Assembly (NCBI GenBank): GCA_035655235.1
Contig: DASRUX010000018.1
Coordinates: forward strand, 1-5,970
Direction: 5' to 3'
Source of the DNA: JAGTRP01 sp035655235
Lineage (GTDB): Bacteria; Pseudomonadota; Gammaproteobacteria; Burkholderiales; Rhodocyclaceae
DNA length: 5,970 nt
In this document: positions 1 through 5,970 of the stretch, in pieces
Layout: each line of letters begins with the position of its first letter
Numbering within the stretch: the stretch's first letter is position 1
The notes under the pieces: model-generated
What the model saw: the letters and a program-made list of their open reading frames with translations, nothing else
Database searches by the model: none
What the model was told of the DNA's origin: nothing
Program-made: the position numbers and the translations under genes

Positions 1-428
1 GCCTGCTGGCGGAAGCCAGAATGGGGCAGGGGGATGTGGATCGGGGGCTTAGCCTGTATCGGGACGCCATGGCCCGCTATCCTCTCAACTACGCCCTGGC
101 CTACGGCTATGGGGACGCCCTGATCGCCCATAAGCGTTACCGGGAAAGCCTCAACTTCGCCGACGACCGGCTGCTCAGCTATCCCCAGGATGTCCGCCTC
201 TACAAGATGCAGGCCGAGAGCCATGCCGCCTTGGGGCACCAGGCCCAGCAGCACCGTTCCCTGGCCGAGGCCTATGCCCTCCAGGGGCAATTGCCGGCGG
301 CAGTGGAGCAACTGCAGCTGGCCCAGCGGGCCGGCGACGCCAATTTCTACGAGCTGTCAGCCATTGACGCCCGCCTGCGGGAACTGAAAGCGCGCCAGGC
401 CGAGGAGGCCAAGGAAAAGCGCAAATAG
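1..428 (+). CDS. BepA-like M48 family metalloprotease, C-terminal TPR part (5' end outside window)
   Basis: This is a partial gene; the frame is open from base 3, giving 141 visible residues, and ends at TAG 426-428. The visible part is all helical, made of TPR-like repeats (for example the GQGDVDRGLSLYRDAMARYP unit, then a second unit around KRYRESLNFADDRLLSYPQD). Near the end, a stretch reading AEAYALQGQLPAAVEQLQLA, followed by a conserved YELSAIDARLRELK-type segment and a Lys/Glu-rich tail, resembles the end of E. coli BepA (YfgC). BepA is a periplasmic zinc protease and chaperone that checks assembly of outer-membrane proteins such as LptD, and its TPR domain contacts the BAM complex. The catalytic HEXXH domain would lie upstream of the window, so protease activity is inferred from family resemblance. 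An ATG at 21 lies inside the protein and is not the start. Another TPR protein is possible but less likely. Confidence 0.75.
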   Translation, partial: LLAEARMGQGDVDRGLSLYRDAMARYPLNYALAYGYGDALIAHKRYRESLNFADDRLLSYPQDVRLYKMQAESHAALGHQAQQHRSLAEAYALQGQLPAAVEQLQLAQRAGDANFYELSAIDARLRELKARQAEEAKEKRK

Positions 429-437
429 CGCTAGAAT
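428..437 (+). promoter_or_regulatory. Possible -10 promoter element (GCGCTAGAAT) before tusA
   Basis: TAGAAT (432-437) matches the sigma-70 -10 consensus TATAAT at five of six positions. It sits directly after the stop of the protease gene and about 28 bases before the tusA ATG, so a transcript would have a short leader. I see no convincing -35 hexamer 16-18 bases upstream (the bases there read near CAAGGA), so this is only a candidate. It could let tusA and pabBC be transcribed independently of the protease gene. Confidence 0.25.
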
Positions 438-465
438 GGCCATTTAGTTTTTCCGCCGGAACACC

Positions 466-693
466 ATGCACTTCGATCGAGAGCTAGACGTCAGGGGCCT
501 CAACTGCCCGCTTCCCATCCTGCGCACCAAGAAGGCCTTGGCTGACATGGAATCCGGGCAGGTGCTGCATGTGTTGGCCACCGATCCAGGTTCGGTCAAG
601 GATTTCGCGGCCTTTGCCAAGCAGACCGGCAACGAGCTGTTGGACCAGAAGGAAGAAGACCGCGTCTTCAAGTTTTTCCTCAAGCGTAAGTAA
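466..693 (+). CDS. tusA: TusA-family sulfurtransferase (sulfur carrier)
   Basis: This is a complete 75-residue protein, the usual size for TusA/SirA/YeeD proteins. The family signature is clear: LDVRGLNCPLPILRTKKAL, with the CPxP motif at residues 14-17 and the persulfide-carrying cysteine at Cys14. A DPGSVKDF segment follows in the middle of the fold, and the protein ends in a basic FKFFLKRK tail. In E. coli, TusA accepts sulfur from the desulfurase IscS and passes it along the TusBCD-TusE relay for 2-thiolation of tRNA wobble uridines; homologues also serve molybdenum cofactor synthesis and sulfur oxidation. The role here cannot be decided because no partner genes are in view. The ATG at 466 has only a weak purine-rich site upstream (CCGGAAC) but puts the fold's first strand right at the N-terminus. 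The stop lies 5 bases before the proposed start of pabBC, suggesting co-transcription. Confidence 0.9.
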   Translation: MHFDRELDVRGLNCPLPILRTKKALADMESGQVLHVLATDPGSVKDFAAFAKQTGNELLDQKEEDRVFKFFLKRK

Positions 694-701
694 TCCCCCT
701 G
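687..701 (+). promoter_or_regulatory. Probable non-ATG (CTG) initiation site of pabBC with weak SD
   Basis: The pabBC frame has its upstream stop (TAA) at 687-689, and the only plausible initiator between that and a GTG at 846 is CTG at 699-701. The bases TAAG (687-690) could pair weakly with the anti-Shine-Dalgarno end of 16S rRNA, with 8 bases of spacing. The site overlaps the tusA stop region (691-693), so translational coupling to tusA is plausible. An ATC at 693 is an even less usual alternative. Confidence 0.45.
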
Positions 702-2447
702 TTCGCCCTTTTTGAAGACCGCCAGGCCCCGGCGGAGGCAACCTCCGCTTGGCTATTCGAGAATCCCGTCCGCTTCCTGGCCCCCTGCGATCGGGAAGGG
801 CTGTCTGCTGCCCTGAACGAGGTCGGCGCGGGCGACGCCTGGTGGGTGGCGGCTCTCGACTACGAACTGGGTTACCTGCTGGAACCGGCTTCGGCACCCC
901 ACGGCTGGGGAGCTGAGCCGGGCCGGCCGCTGGCGCGGTTCTGGGGCTTCCAGGACTGCCGACAACTCAGGGCCGGAGAAGTCGACAGCTGGTTGGCAGA
1001 GCTGTTGGAAGCCCTGCCGACGGACGAGCAGGTCGCTGGGGTGGGCGGTGTCGAATTCGGGCAGGCGCCCTCCGACTATCAGCAGGCAGCGGAGCGCATC
1101 CGGGACTACATCGCTGCGGGCGACTGCTACCAGGTCAATTACACCTTCCCCCTGTACTTCCAATGGTTCGGCCATCCCCTGGCCCTGTATCGGGGGCTGC
1201 GGGCGCGGCAGCCGGTGCGTTTCGGCGGAGTGGTGGCGACGGAGGAGGGGGGGATCGTCTCCCTGTCTCCGGAATTGTTTCTCGAAAGGCGAGGTGACCG
1301 TCTGGAAACCCGCCCCATGAAGGGAACGGCGCCACGCGCTACGGACCCGGAGGCGCTGCGGGCCTCGGAAAAGAACCGGGCCGAAAATCTGATGATCGTG
1401 GACCTCCTGCGCAACGACCTGGGGCGGGTGGCGGAGTCCGGTTCGGTGCAGGTGGATTCCCTGTTCGAGATCGAGGAATACCCGACCCTGTGGCAGATGG
1501 TGTCCCAGGTTTCGGCCCGGGTCCCGGGGCGCAACCTGGCGGATATCCTGGCGGCACTCTTTCCCTGCGGTTCCATCACCGGCGCCCCCAAGATCAGGGC
1601 CATGCAGATCGCCGGCGAACTGGAAGGGCTGCCCCGGCGGCTCTATACGGGTGCCCTGGGTTGGATCGCGCCGGGAGGCGATTTCCGCCTCAACGTTTCC
1701 ATCCGGACCCTGGAGTTGGACGCCGACGGACGCGGCCGTCTGGGCATCGGCAGCGGCATCGTCACCGATTCCGATCCGCTTGCCGAGTGGCAGGAATGCC
1801 TGCTCAAGTCGGCCTTCCTTACCGACCTCGATCCCGAATTGAAACTGATCGAAACCCTGCGCCGGGAGGACGGGCGCTACCCCCGGCTGCAAGGCCACCT
1901 GGACCGCCTTCGCCGCTCGGCGGTCTGGTTCGGCTTTCCCTTCGACGAAACGGCCGTTGGGCAGGCCCTGGCCGCCTCGTCGGCACCCGGCACCTGGCGC
2001 GTACGCCTGACCCTGGACAAGGCCGGTGCCGTCGAAGTTACGGCCGCACTCCTCGGGCCGGAGCCTGCCGGGCCCCGCTTTGCGGCGATTGCTGAGGACC
2101 GGATCGACAGCCGCGACCCCCTGCGGGGCCACAAGACCACTGTCCGCTTCGCCTACGATGCCGCCCTGAAAACCATCGCCGCCCGCCCGGAGGTCTTCGA
2201 CGTGCTTTTCCTCAACGAACGGGGCGAAGTAGCGGAAGGGGCCCGCAGCAATATTTTCGTGGAGCGGGATGGCGTCCTCCTGACTCCGCCCCTCGCCAGC
2301 GGTGCCTTGCCCGGGGTGCTACGGGCTGAATTGTTGGCGACCGGCCGGGCCCGGGAAGTGGTGTTGACGCCGGCAGACCTGTCAGAAGGTTTCCTGCTGG
2401 GGAATGCCCTGCGCGGCCTCATTCCCGTCCGGCTGCTGGCGGATTGA
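699..2447 (+). CDS. pabB: Bifunctional aminodeoxychorismate synthase component I / 4-amino-4-deoxychorismate lyase (PabB-PabC fusion)
   Basis: From CTG 699 the protein has 582 residues. Residues 1 to about 375 are the chorismate-binding PabB domain, which with glutamine amidotransferase PabA makes 4-amino-4-deoxychorismate. Visible motifs are GDCYQVNYTFPL, RPMKGTAPR (Lys208 corresponds to the reactive lysine of the PIKGT motif in E. coli PabB), ENLMIVDLLRNDLGRV, FPCGSITGAPKIRAMQ and GSGIVTDSDPLAEWQEC. From about residue 378 a class IV aminotransferase-fold domain (PabC, PLP-dependent lyase releasing 4-aminobenzoate and pyruvate) follows: HKTTVRFAYD with the PLP lysine at Lys479, EGARSNIF with Glu513, PPLASGALPGVLR, and GNALRGLIPV near the end. 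The fusion thus covers both steps to the folate precursor in the cytoplasm; pabA is not in the window. A GTG at 846 would remove 49 residues that look like a genuine PabB N-terminus (FALFEDR, then WLFENP), so the CTG start is preferred. Function is secure; the exact start is less so. Confidence 0.9.
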   Translation: MFALFEDRQAPAEATSAWLFENPVRFLAPCDREGLSAALNEVGAGDAWWVAALDYELGYLLEPASAPHGWGAEPGRPLARFWGFQDCRQLRAGEVDSWLAELLEALPTDEQVAGVGGVEFGQAPSDYQQAAERIRDYIAAGDCYQVNYTFPLYFQWFGHPLALYRGLRARQPVRFGGVVATEEGGIVSLSPELFLERRGDRLETRPMKGTAPRATDPEALRASEKNRAENLMIVDLLRNDLGRVAESGSVQVDSLFEIEEYPTLWQMVSQVSARVPGRNLADILAALFPCGSITGAPKIRAMQIAGELEGLPRRLYTGALGWIAPGGDFRLNVSIRTLELDADGRGRLGIGSGIVTDSDPLAEWQECLLKSAFLTDLDPELKLIETLRREDGRYPRLQGHLDRLRRSAVWFGFPFDETAVGQALAASSAPGTWRVRLTLDKAGAVEVTAALLGPEPAGPRFAAIAEDRIDSRDPLRGHKTTVRFAYDAALKTIAARPEVFDVLFLNERGEVAEGARSNIFVERDGVLLTPPLASGALPGVLRAELLATGRAREVVLTPADLSEGFLLGNALRGLIPVRLLAD

Positions 2448-2448
2448 A

Positions 2449-2458
2449 GCGCTATCCT
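2449..2458 (+). promoter_or_regulatory. Weak -10-like element (GCGCTATCCT) after pabBC
   Basis: TATCCT (2453-2458) matches TATAAT at four of six positions and is preceded by the same GCGC as the candidate element at 428-437, again immediately after a stop codon. It lies 38 bases before the ATG of the small membrane protein gene. No -35 hexamer is recognisable. This is a weak candidate only. Confidence 0.15.
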
Positions 2459-2485
2459 GCCCTCCCTTCGGGGCTGGGCCCTTTT

Positions 2486-2489
2486 GGAG
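2486..2489 (+). promoter_or_regulatory. Ribosome binding site (GGAG) deciding the start of the 42-residue gene
   Basis: GGAG lies 7 bases before ATG 2497. The same frame stays open upstream to a start at 2404, but that extension lies mostly inside the pabBC coding region, has no such site, and reads as non-membrane, Pro/Cys/Ser-rich sequence. The site therefore favours ATG 2497. Confidence 0.65.
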
Positions 2490-2496
2490 TGGATCG

Positions 2497-2625
2497 ATGA
2501 ACAAGATACCGACGTGGGCAAAAGTCGTTGGCGCCATCCTGGTGATCGCCTTCTTTGTGGGCGGAGCCCGGCTGCTCCTCTGGTTCGACCAGGTGGGCGG
2601 CAGTTCCAAGTTCGGCCTCGACTGA
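2497..2625 (+). CDS. Small single-span membrane protein, function unknown
   Basis: This is a 42-residue protein that I do not recognise. It has a short basic start (MNKIPTWAK), a hydrophobic stretch at about residues 8-30 (VVGAILVIAFFVGG, then ARLLLWF, with an arginine at position 25 inside it), and a short polar tail with Gly/Ser ending KFGLD. By the positive-inside tendency, the N-terminus would be cytoplasmic and the tail periplasmic. A good GGAG site 7 bases upstream and a clean stop support real translation. It sits 49 bases after pabBC and 84 bases before the Deg-type protease gene. Its neighbour is an envelope protease, so a role as a small envelope regulator or adaptor is conceivable, but nothing in the sequence shows it. 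It could also be a lineage-specific orphan. Confidence 0.6.
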   Translation: MNKIPTWAKVVGAILVIAFFVGGARLLLWFDQVGGSSKFGLD

Positions 2626-2643
2626 CCTGCGCGTTTGAGGCAG

Positions 2644-2671
2644 GGAATTTGCAGCGCCGGTGATGCTCTGC
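2644..2671 (+). promoter_or_regulatory. Possible sigma-E-like promoter before the Deg-type protease
   Basis: GGAATTT (2644-2650) matches the sigma-E -35 consensus GGAACTT at six of seven positions. After a 16-base spacer comes TCTGC (2667-2671), close to the -10 form TCTGA. Predicted transcription would start near 2678, about 30 bases before ATG 2710. Sigma-E control of htrA/deg genes is well known in E. coli. The mismatches fall in important bases (the C of AAC, and the last A of the -10), so this remains a candidate. Confidence 0.25.
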
Positions 2672-2696
2672 AAATATTACGGCTTTCCTCGTTCCC

Positions 2697-2700
2697 GGAG
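2697..2700 (+). promoter_or_regulatory. Ribosome binding site (GGAG) deciding the start of the Deg-type protease
   Basis: GGAG lies 9 bases before ATG 2710. The frame is open further upstream to a TTG at 2635, but translation from there would add 25 residues in front of an obvious signal peptide. ATG 2710 is therefore the supported start. Confidence 0.7.
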
Positions 2701-2709
2701 TCGGACGAC

Positions 2710-3797
<1,088 letters not shown>

Positions 3798-3801
<4 letters not shown>

Positions 3802-4286
3802 CGGCGGCGCAGCCGGCGCAGGACGATACCGATCAGGGAGACGAAAGCGGCGGCCATGCCGTAGTACAGGGCCTTGCCGGTGACATCCTGGTATTCCACC
3901 AGCACCGGCGTGTCGCCTTCCAGCCGGTAGCGGACGGTGGTCTGGAAGTACCAGGAGGACGACTTGGCCTCGATCTGCCAGGGCTTGCCCTCCGCCTTCT
4001 TCCAGCGCAGCCAGGCGTCCTTGTGCTCCACCTCGCCGGTAGCCTCGGCGGGGGCCAGGGACACCAGGGTGCCCTTGGCCTTGGCGTCCGCCAGTTCGCC
4101 GTAGGTGACGCCGCAGGCCTCGTTGTTGGCGCAGACTGCCGCCAGACGGAACTCGGGCTTCCAGGTGGTGGAGGCCTCCCAGGGCCAGCCCAGGATGAAG
4201 GCCACGGTCCATACCCACACCAGGCCGCAGAACATCATCATGGCGATGAAGATTTCGGCCATGATGCCGCGTTTTTGATCGGACAT
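3798..4286 (-). CDS. Hypothetical protein with two predicted membrane spans, downstream of valS
   Basis: This is a 162-residue protein that I do not recognise. A first hydrophobic segment spans about residues 9-34 (IMAEIFIAMMMFCGLVWVW onward), and a second spans about 138-156 (ALYYGMAAAFVSLIGIVL), followed by a strongly basic RRLRRR end. Both ends are then probably cytoplasmic, with a roughly 100-residue domain between them in the periplasm. That domain has a CX5C pair (Cys52, Cys58) that could form a disulfide, many tryptophans, and a WYFQTTVRYRLEGDTPVLVEY stretch that looks like beta strands. The ATG at 4286 lies 4 bases after the valS stop; no strong SD is visible, so translational coupling to valS is likely. 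ATG at 4262 (Met9) is an alternative start. The frame is open further into valS, but that part is a shadow of valS. The end overlaps the convergent protease gene by 4 bases. Confidence 0.75.
3801..3819. other. GC-rich imperfect inverted repeat at the convergent gene junction
   Basis: The 19 bases from 3801 form a hairpin with a GCA loop: four inner base pairs, one G-G mismatch, then three outer pairs. It starts at the last base of the protease stop codon and lies in the Arg-rich last codons of the opposite gene. No T-run follows on either strand, so it is not a standard intrinsic terminator. It may be only a by-product of GC-rich arginine codons. Confidence 0.25.
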
Positions 4287-4290
4287 CGTC

Positions 4291-5970
4291 TTAGTTCCCC
4301 AGTTTGGCCAGTTGCGGCTTGAGTTTGTCGAGCATGGCGGTGAAGTCGGCCAGGCGCTGCTTTTCCTGTTCCACCACCGCCGCCGGGGCGCGGGCCACGA
4401 AGCTTTCGTTGGAAAGCTTATTGGTCGCGGCGGCCACCTGCTTCTCGATCTTCTCGATTTCCTTGGCCAGGCGTTCCCGCTCGGCGGCGATGTCGATCTC
4501 CACCTTGAGCATGAGGCGAACCTCGCCCACCACGGCCACCGGCGCCATGGCGTCGGCGGGCATGTCGGCCACCACCTGGACTTCGGACAGCTTGGCCAGG
4601 GCCTGGAGGATCGGCGCGAACTCGGCCATCTCCTCGCCGGCACCGGCCACCAGGAGGGGCATGCGCTGGGCGGGGGAAAGGTTCATTTCGCCCCGCAGGT
4701 TGCGGCAGGCGTAGGCCAGGGCCTTGAGGCGCTCGATCTTTGCTTCGGAAGCCTCGTCGATCTTGGCCGGGTCGGCCTTGGGATAGGCGGCTTCCATGAT
4801 GGAGTCGGCGGTCTTCTTGCCGGCGATGGGGGCCACGGTCTGCCACAGCTCTTCGGTGATGAAGGGCAGGAGCGGGTGAGCCAGGCGCAGGATGGTCTCC
4901 AGGACGCGGACCAGGGTGCGGCGGGCGCCCCGCTGCTGGGCTTCGTTGCCGGTCTGGATTTCGACCTTGGCGATTTCCAGATACCAGTCGCAGAACTCGT
5001 CCCAGACGAATTTGTAGATGGCTTGGGCCAGCAGGTCGAAGCGGTAGTCGGCGTAATGCTGCTCCACCTCCTGCTCCACCCGCTGCAGCAGGCTGACGAT
5101 CCAGCGGTCGGCGAAGGAGAAGGCCAAGGGGCCGTTGCCGCCACAGGCGGGGCCGCTCTGCTGGTGCTCGAGGCCGAGGTCCTGGCCTTCCACGTTCATG
5201 AGTACGAAGCGGGTGGCGTTCCACAGCTTGTTGCAGAAGTTGCGGTAGCCGTCGCAGCGGTTCAGGTCGAACTTGATGTCCCGGCCGGGGGAGGCCAGGG
5301 AGGCGAAGGTGAAACGCAGGGCATCGGTGCCGAAGGCGGGGATGCCCTCGGGGAATTCCTTGCGGGTCTTCTTCTCGATCTGCTCGGCCTGCTTGGGGTT
5401 CATGAGGCCGAAGGTGCGCTTCTTGACCAGGTCCTCGATGCCGATGCCGTCGATGAGGTCGATGGGATCGAGCACGTTGCCCTTGGATTTGGACATCTTC
5501 TGGCCTTCCGCGTCCCGGATGAGGCCATGGACATAGACGTGCTTGAAGGGAATCTTGCCGGTGATGTGCTTGGTCATCATGACCATGCGGGCGACCCAGA
5601 AGAAGATGATGTCGAAGCCGGTGACCAGCACCGTGGAGGGCAGGTAGAGGTCCAGGGCATCGTTGGACTTGGCCGGCCATTCCGGGGTCCAGTCCAGTGT
5701 GGAGAAGGGCCACAGGGCGGAGGAGTACCACGTATCCAGGACGTCCTCGTCCCGCTTGAGGGCGCCGGTGTAGCCCTGCTTGGCGGCCTCGGCCTTGGCT
5801 TCTTGCTCGTCATGGGCGACGAAGACCTCGCCGTTCTCGCCGTACCAGGCGGGAATCTGGTGGCCCCACCACAGCTGGCGGGAAATGCACCAGTCCTGGA
5901 TGTTGTTGAGCCACTGGTTGTAGGTATTCACCCAGTTTTCCGGATAGAACTTGATCTCGCCGGACGAGAC
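4291..5970 (-). CDS. valS: Valyl-tRNA synthetase, C-terminal 559 residues (5' end outside window)
   Basis: Class I synthetase that charges tRNA-Val with valine in the cytoplasm. The frame is open to the window edge at 5970, and the visible part is about 60% of a typical 900-950 residue ValS. It starts within the catalytic/editing region, with the DWCISRQLWWGHQIPAWY segment near fragment residue 25. Then come DTWYSSALWPFSTLDW and the ATP-binding KMSKS loop (bases 5485-5499, fragment residues 158-162, in QKMSKSKGNVLDP). The helical anticodon-binding domain follows (about 200-460; DGYRNFCNKLWNATRFVL, HPLLPFITEELW). The last 70 or so residues are the ValS-specific C-terminal coiled-coil arm (ERERLAKEIEKIEKQVAAA, SNESFVARAPAAVVEQEKQR) that grips the tRNA elbow. 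The HIGH motif would lie outside the window. A GTG at 5931 is internal, not the start. No frameshift or missing key residue is visible. Confidence 0.97.
   Translation of the reverse strand, partial: VSSGEIKFYPENWVNTYNQWLNNIQDWCISRQLWWGHQIPAWYGENGEVFVAHDEQEAKAEAAKQGYTGALKRDEDVLDTWYSSALWPFSTLDWTPEWPAKSNDALDLYLPSTVLVTGFDIIFFWVARMVMMTKHITGKIPFKHVYVHGLIRDAEGQKMSKSKGNVLDPIDLIDGIGIEDLVKKRTFGLMNPKQAEQIEKKTRKEFPEGIPAFGTDALRFTFASLASPGRDIKFDLNRCDGYRNFCNKLWNATRFVLMNVEGQDLGLEHQQSGPACGGNGPLAFSFADRWIVSLLQRVEQEVEQHYADYRFDLLAQAIYKFVWDEFCDWYLEIAKVEIQTGNEAQQRGARRTLVRVLETILRLAHPLLPFITEELWQTVAPIAGKKTADSIMEAAYPKADPAKIDEASEAKIERLKALAYACRNLRGEMNLSPAQRMPLLVAGAGEEMAEFAPILQALAKLSEVQVVADMPADAMAPVAVVGEVRLMLKVEIDIAAERERLAKEIEKIEKQVAAATNKLSNESFVARAPAAVVEQEKQRLADFTAMLDKLKPQLAKLGN

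Noticed and set aside
753..2132. A 459-codon open frame antisense to pabBC
   Set aside because: The plus-strand frame has clear PabB and PabC motifs. The antisense frame is rich in Pro, Arg, Gly and Gln with no recognisable domain, as expected for the mirror of a high-GC gene.
2464..2485. Short hairpins between pabBC and the small gene: CCC(TTCG)GGG, and GGGC(TGG)GCCC followed by TTTT
   Set aside because: The stems are only 3 and 4 base pairs and the T-run is 4 bases. They are mutually exclusive, which hints at a switch, but they are too small to call a terminator or attenuator.
2404..2496. Upstream extension of the 42-residue gene to a start at 2404
   Set aside because: Most of it overlaps the end of pabBC, lacks a ribosome site and adds non-conserved-looking residues; ATG 2497 has GGAG at 7 bases.
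4287..4643. Upstream extension of the two-span protein into the valS 3' region
   Set aside because: The residues coded there are an Arg/Pro/Trp/Ser-rich shadow of the valS coiled coil; the membrane protein clearly begins at ATG 4286 (MSDQKRG).
4418..5731. A 437-codon minus-strand frame inside valS
   Set aside because: It is an out-of-frame shadow of valS, very rich in Arg, Pro and Gly, with no motif.

Overview
The window is dense, GC-rich proteobacterial chromosome. The gene content and the style of the proteins point to a betaproteobacterium, most likely near the Rhodocyclaceae; this is inferred from protein similarity remembered by eye, not from a search. I see no mobile elements, CRISPR arrays, tRNA or rRNA genes, and no gene-free stretch longer than about 85 bases.

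Plus strand, 1-3801. The window opens inside the C-terminal TPR part of a BepA-like M48 metalloprotease (ends 428). Next is a TusA-family sulfur carrier (466-693), followed after 5 bases by a bifunctional PabB-PabC fusion for 4-aminobenzoate (folate) synthesis. The frame of this fusion extends upstream of any ATG/GTG/TTG to a probable CTG start at 699. Then come a 42-residue single-span membrane protein of unknown function (2497-2625) and an exported HtrA/Deg-type serine protease with one PDZ domain (2710-3801), whose sequence recalls the plant and cyanobacterial Deg1 group.

Minus strand, 5970-3798. The 3' part of valS (valyl-tRNA synthetase, 5' end outside the window) is followed after 4 bases by an unrecognised 162-residue protein with two predicted membrane spans and a CX5C pair. 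This gene converges on the protease gene, and the two stop codons share the bases TTAG, so there is no intergenic space for a conventional terminator.

Functionally this is mostly housekeeping: envelope quality control (M48 protease and Deg protease), sulfur relay, folate precursor synthesis and translation. I found no sign of a new multi-gene system. The points most worth checking are the CTG start of pabBC, the two small unknown membrane proteins, a sigma-E-like promoter match before the Deg gene, and the overlapping convergent stops.
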